In this document: positions 19,182 through 26,860 of the stretch, one piece after another
How positions within the stretch are numbered: the first letter of the stretch is position 1
Layout of the letters: each line of letters starts with the position of its first letter
Source of the DNA: Comamonas testosteroni TK102
Lineage (GTDB): Bacteria; Pseudomonadota; Gammaproteobacteria; Burkholderiales; Burkholderiaceae_C
DNA: 64,000 bases
Direction: 5' to 3'
Assembly: GCF_000739375.1 (NCBI RefSeq)
Contig: NZ_CP006704.1
Location: 2,046,001 to 2,110,000, forward strand
Program-made: the position numbers and the translations under genes
The notes under the pieces: generated by a model
The model's input: the letters and a program-made list of their open reading frames with translations, nothing else
The model's database searches: none
Told to the model about the DNA's origin: nothing

Positions 19182-19194
19182 TAAGATTTTCTTA
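19182..19194. promoter_or_regulatory. Candidate operator (TAAGA-TTT-TCTTA palindrome)
   Basis: Perfect five-base arms separated by three bases lie just upstream of the lysR start at 19178, on the path of divergent transcription. The position suits autoregulation by the LysR protein. It is short and AT-rich, so it could occur by chance. Confidence 0.35.
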
Positions 19195-19273
19195 AGTATA
19201 TGGTTGAGTTTATGGGATTGTTTACGTTAGAGTGGCCCGCTACATTGGTTGTCATTCAACCAAGGAGTCTGCT

Positions 19274-19864
19274 TTGTCCACGATGAAAGAACAACGTAAC
19301 AGTGCTGTCCAGACGGCAATTTGGCAATGAAGAGCGCTATCGGCAATGATTCTGCGTCGCGTCAAAGTCTTGAGGAAGTTCTTGCGCAGCTAATGGAATT
19401 GGCCGGGCAAAAGCAGCTCTGGGGGGGGTGAGGATTTTCCTGCTCCCGAAGAAGGTGAACATCAGGCCCGCTACCTGATTGCCGAAGATGCAGACCAGAG
19501 CTACGCGCTGTACCTGAACGTGATGCGTCCAGGCAAGCGCATCGTGCCGCACAACCATACGACCTGGGCCTGTATTGCAGCGGTGGAGGGCACGGAGCAC
19601 AACCGTGTCTACGAACGTACCGACGATGGATCGGTTCAGGGCAAGGCCACGCTTGAGGAAGTCGATCTGGTGGTCGTGCAGCCCGGCCACGGCATTGCCC
19701 TGATGCCCGAGGACATTCACTCCGTGGAAATCCAGGGCGAGCAGGTCATCCGTCATCTGCATATGTATGGCAGGGCGCTGGAGACCCTGAATGCCAGAAC
19801 CAGCTACGACCTGCAGGCAGGCACCTGCCAGACCATGTCCATCGGTGTTCAGACGCGCCGCTGA
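19274..19864 (+). pseudogene. Cysteine dioxygenase (cupin) gene with two apparent frameshifts
   Basis: The intact 3' part reads as a type I cysteine dioxygenase cupin. The HNHTTW metal motif is near 19550, a later RHLHMYG carries another metal His, and the end is GVQTRR. The 5' part is split over three frames. AAGGAG precedes a TTG at 19274, whose frame stops at 19328-19330. The next frame (ATG 19327) stops just after a run of eight G at 19421-19428. Adding one T at the ATTT run near 19316-19319 and removing one G from the G8 run gives one continuous protein. Both are homopolymer indels, so this is either a true pseudogene, a phase-variable gene or sequencing error. An intact enzyme would oxidise cysteine to cysteine sulfinate and would fit the neighbouring sulfur genes. 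Confidence 0.8.
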
Positions 19865-19964
19865 TGCGCTGCTAGGCCGCTAGGCCTTATCCCTCTTTGC
19901 CTTGCAACGCGCTCCCTGAAGCGCGTGGGCGCAGCTTTGCCTGAAATTCGCGAACTCAACTGTT

Positions 19965-21554
19965 ATGACTCAATTCGCCAACGCCTCAACCCTCAAGTCC
20001 TGGCTCCACGACGGCCAGGAAATCGCCGTACTGGATGTTCGTGAGCATGGCCAGTACGGCGAAGCACATTTGTTCTACGGTACACCCTTGCCTTTCAGCC
20101 GCCTTGAGATCGATGCGCCGCGCCTGGTGCCACGCAAGACCGTGCGCGTGGTGGTTTATGACGGTGGAGGGGTCGATACGGAAAGCGTCGCCCTGCGAGC
20201 GGCGCAGCGCTTGCAGGATCTGGGCTATACCGATGTCCATGTGCTGGAAGGCGGCACGAAAGCCTGGCAGGCTGCGGGCTATGTGCTGTTCGCCGGTGTG
20301 AACCTCCCCTCCAAAACCTTTGGTGAGCTGGTGGAGCACGCCTATGGAACGCCGCGCATCACGGCGCAGCAGCTGGCTGCCAAGCAGGCCTCGCGAGAGC
20401 CGCTCGTCATTCTCGATGGTCGGCCGGTGTCCGAGTTTCACAAGATGAACATACCCGGTGCCATATGCTGCCCCAACGGCGAACTGGCCTACCGTATCCG
20501 TTCCCTGGTGCCTGACGACAGCACGCCAGTCATCATCAACTGTGCCGGGCGTACGCGCTCTATCCTGGGTGCCCAGACCTTGATCAATCTGGGGATCTCC
20601 AACCCTGTCTATGCCCTGGAAAACGGCACTCAAGGCTGGTATCTGAACGATCTGCCACTGGAGCATGGCGGCAAAAGCCGCTACGCCGACGATTCTGGCA
20701 GCGGCATTCTGCAATCCCAGGCACAAGAGCTGGCGCAGCGTTTTGAAGTGCCTTTCGTGAGCGCACAGAAGGTTGCGCAATGGGCTGCGGATGGCGACAG
20801 AAGCCTGTTTCTCTGCGATGTACGTACGCCGGAGGAGTTTGCCGCCGGAAGTCTGCCAGGCGCGCAGCACACTCCCGGGGGGCAACTGGTCCAGGCCGGC
20901 GACCAGTTCATCGGGGTACGCGGAGCCCGACTGGTGCTTTTCGATAGCGATGGCATACGCGCTGCAGTGATCGCCAGCTGGCTGCGCCAGATGGGGCAAG
21001 ACGCGTGCGTGCTGATCGACGGCCTGCATAGTGGCCTGAGGCTGGAGAGCGCCTCCGGTCTTGCTGCACCGGAACTGCCCTTGGTGACGGTCGCCGAGCT
21101 GCGGTCCCTCCTTGAGCGCGACGAAGTCCTGCTGGTTGACCTGCGGCCAAGCATGAAATATCGCGCGGCACATATCCCGGGTGCGCTCTGGTCGATTCGT
21201 TCGCGCCTGGCCCGGAACTTGCGTGATGAAACGCGTGCCATCGTGCTGGTGGCGGATGAGCCGGCGCTGGCGCAATGGGCATCGCTGGAGCTGCCGAAGC
21301 CCGCAGCACTGCTGCAAGGCGGAATGGCCGCGTGGCAGCAAGCCGGCTTGCCGCTGGAAGCCAGTGCCGACATTCCCCCGGACCATGATTGCATTGACTA
21401 CCTGTTCTTCGTACATGACCGTCATGACGGAAACAAGGATGCCGCTCGTCGTTACCTGGCATGGGAAACCGGACTGGTTCAGCAACTCGATGCACAGGAA
21501 CTGGCCGCATTTCATCTGCCCGTTCCTGCTGTCCCGCTTTCCAGCGCCGTCTGA
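19965..21554 (+). CDS. Four-domain rhodanese-like sulfurtransferase
   Basis: The 529-residue protein has four tandem rhodanese modules, at about residues 5-105, 130-235, 262-365 and 378-475, plus a C-terminal tail. Each module shows the DVR/DGR/DLR-type strand and a GxxxW-like end. Only module 2 has the active-site Cys (NCAGRTRS, Cys193). The matching loops of modules 1 and 3 carry Asp (YDGGG, FDSDG), and module 4 has ADE. So one catalytic and three probably structural or binding modules are present. Such proteins move sulfane sulfur in the cytoplasm. The gene follows the dioxygenase remnant by 100 bases and precedes tctC and a Cys/Met lyase gene, consistent with breakdown of an organosulfur compound. 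No strong ribosome site precedes the ATG. Confidence 0.9.
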   Translation: MTQFANASTLKSWLHDGQEIAVLDVREHGQYGEAHLFYGTPLPFSRLEIDAPRLVPRKTVRVVVYDGGGVDTESVALRAAQRLQDLGYTDVHVLEGGTKAWQAAGYVLFAGVNLPSKTFGELVEHAYGTPRITAQQLAAKQASREPLVILDGRPVSEFHKMNIPGAICCPNGELAYRIRSLVPDDSTPVIINCAGRTRSILGAQTLINLGISNPVYALENGTQGWYLNDLPLEHGGKSRYADDSGSGILQSQAQELAQRFEVPFVSAQKVAQWAADGDRSLFLCDVRTPEEFAAGSLPGAQHTPGGQLVQAGDQFIGVRGARLVLFDSDGIRAAVIASWLRQMGQDACVLIDGLHSGLRLESASGLAAPELPLVTVAELRSLLERDEVLLVDLRPSMKYRAAHIPGALWSIRSRLARNLRDETRAIVLVADEPALAQWASLELPKPAALLQGGMAAWQQAGLPLEASADIPPDHDCIDYLFFVHDRHDGNKDAARRYLAWETGLVQQLDAQELAAFHLPVPAVPLSSAV

Positions 21555-21601
21555 TTGCTCCGTCTGATTGCGCCAACCGCTTCACCCTACGAAAGAAAAT
21601 C

Positions 21602-22588
21602 ATGCTTGCTATTCGTTCTCTGGCTGTTGTTCTCATGGGCACCGTGCTTGTTGCGCAGGTGCATGCGCAAACCTTGGCGCAGCGCAATGGCTTTCCCAGC
21701 CAGCCGATCCGCTTTGTCTCGCCTTTTCCTCCCGGCGGTGGCAACGATGCAACCACACGCTGGGTCACCACTCGTCTGCCAGAGCTCACCGGACAGCCGG
21801 CGGTTGTCGAAAACAAGGGGGGAGCGGGCGGCAATATAGGTGCCAAAGCCGTGACCGAAGCCAAGGCCGACGGATACACGCTGCTGACGGGGCAGGTTTC
21901 GCTGATGGCAGTGAACCCCACTCTGTACAGAGCGCCGGGCTTTGATCCGCTCAAGAACTTCATTCCTGTCACTCAGGTCAATGCGGCGCCTCTTGCGATC
22001 GTGGTTGCCGCTGGATCGCCTCTCAAAAGCTTTGCCGATCTGGCGGCAAAGTCCAAGGCCGAACCCGGCAAGATCACCTATGCCACGCTAGGCAACGGCA
22101 CTTTGTCGCACCTGGTTGGCGTGGTTCTGGGCAAGGAAAGCAATGTGTCCATGACGCATGTGCCCTATAAGGGCGCTGGTCCGGCCATCAATGACTTGCT
22201 GGGCCAGCAGGTCGATGTGCTGATCACCTCGACCTCCTCGGTGGCGGGCATGATTCAGGGTGGTCAGATACGTGCCCTGGCAGTGACCAGCCCGCGTAGG
22301 GTAGGTGTATTCGGCAAGGTGCCGACGCTGGAGGAGTTGGGCTACAAGAACACCACCTTTGAAGACTGGTACGGTTTTTTTGCACCCGCAGGAACTCCGC
22401 CGGAGCGTGTTGCCTATCTGAACGAAGCGATTGTCAAGACGCTGCACAAACCGGAGGTCAGCAAATTGGTCACCGATGGCGGCAGTGAAGTGGTTGCGAG
22501 CACTCCCGAGGCTTTTGCTGCTCAGCTCAATAGCGACATCAAGCGCTGGAGCTACGTGGTCAAACTGTCCGGCGCCAAGCTGGATTGA
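21602..22588 (+). CDS. Tripartite tricarboxylate transporter-type substrate-binding protein (Bug/TctC)
   Basis: The 328-residue protein has a signal sequence ending at VHAQ. The Bug-family hallmarks follow: PIRFVSPFPPGGGND near the N-terminus, a VVENKGGAGGNIG loop, and an APAGTP-like segment late in the protein. It binds a small carboxylate-type ligand in the periplasm. No TctA/TctB membrane subunits are adjacent, as is common for the many orphan Bug proteins of Comamonadaceae and Bordetella. Its place in the sulfur cluster suggests a sulfur-containing acid as ligand; this is inference. The ATG at 21602 is the start that leaves a normal signal peptide. Confidence 0.92.
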   Translation: MLAIRSLAVVLMGTVLVAQVHAQTLAQRNGFPSQPIRFVSPFPPGGGNDATTRWVTTRLPELTGQPAVVENKGGAGGNIGAKAVTEAKADGYTLLTGQVSLMAVNPTLYRAPGFDPLKNFIPVTQVNAAPLAIVVAAGSPLKSFADLAAKSKAEPGKITYATLGNGTLSHLVGVVLGKESNVSMTHVPYKGAGPAINDLLGQQVDVLITSTSSVAGMIQGGQIRALAVTSPRRVGVFGKVPTLEELGYKNTTFEDWYGFFAPAGTPPERVAYLNEAIVKTLHKPEVSKLVTDGGSEVVASTPEAFAAQLNSDIKRWSYVVKLSGAKLD

Positions 22589-22609
22589 TGAGGAGTTCAG
22601 GGCATCACC

Positions 22610-23842
22610 ATGACGACCAAAGACCGGCAAGCTTCGAGTGAAGGCCTGGGCACGCGGCTGGCCCACATGGGCAGGTCACCTGCCTATGAGGGTGGCTCGG
22701 CCATCAATCCGCCCATTGTTCGGGCCAGTACGGTGGTGTTTGAGAACACCCATCAGCAACGTGAAATGCGTACCCGGCGCGGGCAAGAGCGCATCTTCAG
22801 CTACGGTGCGCGCGGCACTCCCACCAGCTTTGCCCTGGAAGATGCGGTCAGTGAGCTTGAGGGAGCCTATCGCACGCGCCTTCTGCCCACGGGGCTCGCC
22901 GCAGCAGGCATGGCCTTGCTCAGCTACCTCAAGCCGGGCGATCATGTTCTCATTACGGACAGTGCCTATCAGCCTGTGCGGCACCTGACCGAGCAGTTCC
23001 TGCAACCCTACGGCATCGAATACAGTTTTTTTGCTGCCGATGGCAGCGACGCAGCCGCCAAAATGCGGCCAAACACTCGAATGCTGTATGCCGAGTGCCC
23101 AGGCTCGCTGGTGTACGAAATGTGCGACCTGCCTGCGCTTGCTGCCATGGCCCACGCGCACGGCGCGCTGGTGGCGGTCGATAACACCTGGGGATCCGGG
23201 GTGCAGTATCGCCCTCTGACGCTGGGAGCAGATATCTCCATCATGGCTGCAACCAAATATCTGTCAGGACATTCGGACGTCATGATGGGTACGGTTGCCA
23301 CCACGCAGGCTGCCTGGGAGCCATTGGCCAGTCGATGCGACGCCTTCGGCATGAGTGTCAGCCCCGATGATGCATGGCTGGTTCTGCGCGGCTTGCGCAC
23401 CTTGTCGGCAAGATTGCGCATGCATGAAGAACATGCTTTGACGGTGGTCCGCTGGCTGCAACAGCTGCCGGCAGTGCAAACCGTTTTCTGCCCGGCACTT
23501 CCTGCTCACCAGGGACATGAGCTGTGGCTGAGGGATTGCTCAGGTACCAACGGCCTGATCTCCTTCGAGCTCCAACCCTGCATTCCCGCCGAAGCCGTGG
23601 ACCGTTTCATCGACAATCTGCAGCTGTTTGGGCTGGGGGCTTCATGGGGAGGCTATGAAAGCCTGGTCATCGCCGCAAACATGACACAGGCACGAAGCGT
23701 AACGGACTGGAGCCAGCGTGGTTCGGTGGTACGGCTGCATATCGGCCTGGAAGACCCGCAGGATCTCATCGCGGATCTGGCCCAGGCGATGGAGGGCTCG
23801 GGAATCAACGGGCTGGTCACGAAGCCTCGGATCTCGTGCTGA
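22610..23842 (+). CDS. PLP-dependent Cys/Met metabolism enzyme, cystathionine beta-lyase type
   Basis: The 410-residue fold-type I PLP enzyme of the Cys/Met metabolism family has its PLP lysine in AATKYLSGHSD (Lys216). The upstream VAVDNTWGSG segment carries the PLP-contacting Asp, and YGARGTPT lies near residue 64. MetC-type lyases cleave C-S bonds of cystathionine or cysteine conjugates in the cytoplasm, giving thiol, pyruvate and ammonia. It is the last gene of the cluster and is followed by a hairpin. With the dioxygenase and rhodanese it could release and process sulfur from a thioether. The specific substrate is unknown. Confidence 0.9.
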   Translation: MTTKDRQASSEGLGTRLAHMGRSPAYEGGSAINPPIVRASTVVFENTHQQREMRTRRGQERIFSYGARGTPTSFALEDAVSELEGAYRTRLLPTGLAAAGMALLSYLKPGDHVLITDSAYQPVRHLTEQFLQPYGIEYSFFAADGSDAAAKMRPNTRMLYAECPGSLVYEMCDLPALAAMAHAHGALVAVDNTWGSGVQYRPLTLGADISIMAATKYLSGHSDVMMGTVATTQAAWEPLASRCDAFGMSVSPDDAWLVLRGLRTLSARLRMHEEHALTVVRWLQQLPAVQTVFCPALPAHQGHELWLRDCSGTNGLISFELQPCIPAEAVDRFIDNLQLFGLGASWGGYESLVIAANMTQARSVTDWSQRGSVVRLHIGLEDPQDLIADLAQAMEGSGINGLVTKPRISC

Positions 23843-23845
23843 GTC

Positions 23846-23873
23846 CATGAAGGCTCTGCGGAGAGCCTTCATG
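23846..23873 (+). terminator. Strong hairpin after the lyase gene
   Basis: A perfect 12-bp stem with a GCGG tetraloop starts three bases after the stop codon. It lacks a following T run, so it may be a weak terminator or an mRNA-stabilising hairpin at the end of the sulfur operon. Confidence 0.6.
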
Positions 23874-24310
23874 CAAGTCTGGTGCCGGATTGGGGCGGAT
23901 AAGCAGGATGTCGCGTTCCCAAAAAGGCTGTGCCTGGAGCCACGAGCCAAGCCAGCTCCCGAATGGAGCATGCGGCCGGATACTGGGCATCTTCAAGAAG
24001 CATGGCAGCGGTGAACACAGCGCACATGAATGCCCACTCCGGCTCAACATGCTCAAAGGCAAGAATCTCTAGGGGCTGTCGCAGCATCGTTGAAACGCAC
24101 CTTCCTGGTGCAAAGAAAGCAGGGCCTGGCAAGAGTGCATCTGTAGGACGAAATACCTGATTTCAGTGATTGCTGTTGTGATTTTTGCTGGGTAGTATTG
24201 TGGACACATTTTTTGACAATTAAGACTTATGCATACTTTTTTAAGTTTTGCGCATGAGTTTTGCTTGGGTCTTGTTGTCAAACCGTCTTTGCCATCACCT
24301 CCTTGCAGAT
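23874..24310. other. Intergenic region upstream of the second exoprotein locus
   Basis: No recognised gene. A minus-strand frame at 23869-24132 (87 residues, TTG start) has protein-like composition (LEILAFEHVEPEWAFM and on) but no family I can name; it may be a gene remnant. The last 110 bases are AT-rich and contain TTGACA at 24213-24218, a good -35 candidate for the tolC-like gene, without an obvious well-spaced -10. Confidence 0.35.
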
Positions 24311-25852
24311 ATGAACGCCCTTGCTCACCGCCGGCCCGAGAATCATTTTCGTGGCCGTGTCCGGCTCACGGCCTTGCTAGGCTCGGCCATCTGGCTCACC
24401 GGTTGCGCCAATCTGACCGGCCAGGCACTTTCCACGGAAGAAATTCAGTCGCAGGTTCGGGCCGATCGGCAGAGTCTTGGCAAGGACGTGGCTGCAGTGA
24501 CCGGGCCGGTGAGCCTTGAAGAGGCCATTGCGCGGGCCATCAAATACAACGCGGCCCAGCGCCTGCGCGGCATGGAAGAGGCAGTGGCCCAGGGCACGGC
24601 CAATGTTGCCAGGTTCGACATGCTGCCCAAGCTGGTGGCTTCGGCCGGCTACCGCTATCGCGACAAGGACCTGATCAGCCGCAGCACGGACTCGGTCACG
24701 GGCGCGCCTTCCCTGGCCCATCCCTATATCTCCTCGGATCGTGAATCGACACTGACATCGCTGAGCTTCTCCTGGAGCCTGCTGGACTTCGGTCAAAGCT
24801 ATTACGCCGCACGCCAGCATGCCGACCGCGCCCAGATCGCTGCCGAGCGCCGCCGCAAGGCCATACACACGCTGATCCAGGATGTGCGCATCGCCTACTG
24901 GCGTGTGGCTGCGGCCCAGGCGCTGGAGTCTTCTCTGCAGACCGCAGGCCAGGATGCAGACAAAGCCCTGGAAGACTCACGCAAGGTCGAGGCGGAAAAA
25001 CTGCGATCCCCCATGGAGCCGCTGCGCTATCAGCGCCAGTTGCTGGAGAACATCCGCCTGCTGGAGGCCATTCAGCAGGAGCTGTCCTCCTCGCGCATCG
25101 AACTGGCTTCGTTGATGGGCGTGTCTCCTGCCGAGCTGAACCAGCCGCTGCGCGTGATCGAGCCTGCAGCCTCGAATGCCCAGCGCTGGCTGGAGCAGCC
25201 CGTGGACAAGCTGGAAGACCGGGCCCTGCTGCTGAACCCGGATCTGCGCGAGAGCCTGTACAACGCCCGTATCGCCAATGAAGAGACCAAGCGCGTCATG
25301 CTGCGCATGTTCCCCGGCCTTTCCTTCAACTACGGTGTCAACAAGAGCAGCGACAGCTATCTGATCAACGACCGCTGGCAGGATGCCGGCCTGCAGATCT
25401 CCTTCAATCTGCTGGGACTGCTGTCCCTGCCTGCACAGCGTCAGCTGGCCGATGCGGGTGTCCAGCTGGCCGATCAGCGTCGTCTGGCTACCCAGATGGC
25501 GGTATTGACACAGCTGCATGTAGCCCGTTTGCAATTTGCGAACGCCGTGCGCCAGTATGAAAGAGCACAGACCATTGCCTCCGTGGACCAGCGCCTGTCC
25601 GAGCATGTGAACAACCAGGTGCAGGCCGACAAGCTCAACGCCCTCGAGCGCGTCTCCCAGCAGACCACCACCATTCTTTCCGTGCTGCGCCGCTATCAGG
25701 CCCAGTCCAATATGCAGGCCGCCAGCTCACGTCTGCAAGCGACTCTGGGCATGGAGCCCGTGATCGAAGGCTCGGACAGCATGCCCTTGCCTGAACTCAC
25801 GCAGGCGGTGGGCAAATCGCTGCAAAGCTGGGACGCAGGTCAATTCCAATGA
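24311..25852 (+). CDS. TolC-family outer membrane lipoprotein of the giant-exoprotein locus
   Basis: The 513-residue protein has a long N-terminal region and lipobox LTGC (Cys32), followed by the duplicated helical pattern of the outer membrane efflux family. It probably forms a trimeric, lipid-anchored channel of the NodT/CusC type. The start at 24311 gives a plausible signal sequence; the frame is open to 24248. It overlaps the next adaptor gene by four bases (ATGA). It heads a run of genes (adaptor, giant exoprotein, second adaptor, M50-HlyD) that has no ATPase or RND pump. Its pairing with that set is from context. Confidence 0.88.
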   Translation: MNALAHRRPENHFRGRVRLTALLGSAIWLTGCANLTGQALSTEEIQSQVRADRQSLGKDVAAVTGPVSLEEAIARAIKYNAAQRLRGMEEAVAQGTANVARFDMLPKLVASAGYRYRDKDLISRSTDSVTGAPSLAHPYISSDRESTLTSLSFSWSLLDFGQSYYAARQHADRAQIAAERRRKAIHTLIQDVRIAYWRVAAAQALESSLQTAGQDADKALEDSRKVEAEKLRSPMEPLRYQRQLLENIRLLEAIQQELSSSRIELASLMGVSPAELNQPLRVIEPAASNAQRWLEQPVDKLEDRALLLNPDLRESLYNARIANEETKRVMLRMFPGLSFNYGVNKSSDSYLINDRWQDAGLQISFNLLGLLSLPAQRQLADAGVQLADQRRLATQMAVLTQLHVARLQFANAVRQYERAQTIASVDQRLSEHVNNQVQADKLNALERVSQQTTTILSVLRRYQAQSNMQAASSRLQATLGMEPVIEGSDSMPLPELTQAVGKSLQSWDAGQFQ

Positions 25853-26652
25853 AGTCTTGCGTGTCTCCCTTGATGTTGGGTCTGGCGCTGGGCCTGCCTC
25901 TGGGCGCTTGGGCCCAGACCGGCCCGGCAGCCCACAGTCTTCCCAGGACTCAGACCTCCCTGCCCAGCGTTCTGGATCAGCGCGAGATCCGTGCCCAGCT
26001 CGCACCGCGCCGCTACACCACCTTGGCGGCAGAGATAGGCGCCAAGGTACAGCGCCTGCCCGTGGTGGAGGGCGGTGCCTTTCGCCAGGGGCAACTGCTG
26101 GTGCAGTTTGACTGCAGCCTGCCGCAAGCCCAGCTGAACAAGGCCCAGGCGGGCGTGGATGCCACCGAGAAGACCTGGAAGGCCAACCAGCGCCTGGCGG
26201 AGCTGAACTCTGTTGGCAAGGTGGAATTGGATATCTCCCAGGCTGAATGGAACAAGGCCAGGGCCGAAGTGGCAGCCAACCGCAGCCTGCTGAGCAAATG
26301 CCAGATCACTGCGCCCTATGCGGGGCGGGTGGCCGAGCAGAAGATTCGTGAGCAGCAATATGCGCAGCCGGGCCAGGCGCTGCTGGACATTCTGGACGAC
26401 TCCGCGCTGGAGCTGGAGTTTCTGGTGCCATCGCGCTGGCTCAGCTGGCTGCATTCGGGCTCGGAATTCCAGGTGCGCATTGACGAAACCGGCAAAACCT
26501 ACCCTGCCAAGGTGCAGCGCCTGGCCGCGCGGGTGGACCCGGTGAGCCAGTCCGTGAAGGTCAATGCGGCCATCCACGGAAAGTTCACCGAGCTGATCGC
26601 CGGCATGAGCGGGCAGGTGCTGCTGGTACCACCCTCGACCGGCAAGCCCTAG
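25849..26652 (+). CDS. Periplasmic adaptor (membrane fusion protein), short form
   Basis: The 267-residue protein has a signal sequence ending near GAWAQ. A lipoyl-like half-motif follows (EGGAFRQGQLLVQFDCSL), then a short coiled coil at about 95-140, the second lipoyl half (APYAGRVAE) and a beta-barrel. It has the RND/HlyD-type adaptor plan but is shorter than usual, about 267 versus 350-400 residues, mainly because its hairpin is short. It should bridge an inner membrane component to the TolC-like lipoprotein encoded just upstream, with which it is translationally coupled. The inner membrane partner may be the M50-HlyD protein of the same locus; that is inference. Confidence 0.85.
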   Translation: MKSCVSPLMLGLALGLPLGAWAQTGPAAHSLPRTQTSLPSVLDQREIRAQLAPRRYTTLAAEIGAKVQRLPVVEGGAFRQGQLLVQFDCSLPQAQLNKAQAGVDATEKTWKANQRLAELNSVGKVELDISQAEWNKARAEVAANRSLLSKCQITAPYAGRVAEQKIREQQYAQPGQALLDILDDSALELEFLVPSRWLSWLHSGSEFQVRIDETGKTYPAKVQRLAARVDPVSQSVKVNAAIHGKFTELIAGMSGQVLLVPPSTGKP

Positions 26653-26666
26653 GCATTCAAATACAA

Positions 26667-26744
26667 GAGCATGTTGCGCATGCCGTTAAAAGGTTTCAGA
26701 TCAAATTCATGCTGAAGTCTATATATAGAAATCGCAACATGCTC
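26667..26744. repeat. Perfect 12-bp inverted repeat with 54-nt loop before the giant gene
   Basis: GAGCATGTTGCG (26667-26678) and CGCAACATGCTC (26733-26744) match exactly. The loop contains a second 12-bp palindrome, TCTATATATAGA (26718-26729). The element lies 15 bases after the adaptor stop and 117 bases before the giant gene start. It could be an attenuator, a regulator site or a structured leader separating expression of the export genes and the exoprotein. Confidence 0.65.
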
Positions 26745-26860
26745 ATATTTTTATAGTCCGATAGCAAGAGACCGACGGCTCCCGGAAGAGGGCAAGCCGG
26801 CGGTCTGAACCTGCAAGGCAGGCAAGCGCCATGCCACCTTCACTCAGGAAGGACACTTTG

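Noticed and set aside
19421..19428. G8 tract as a simple phase-variation switch
   Set aside because: A second, independent frameshift upstream would still break the gene, so slippage at the G tract alone cannot restore it.
24311..26652. Ordinary RND or heavy-metal efflux operon
   Set aside because: No RND pump gene is present. The adaptor is unusually short and the next genes encode a giant exoprotein and M50-HlyD proteins, although pairing with a distant pump cannot be excluded.
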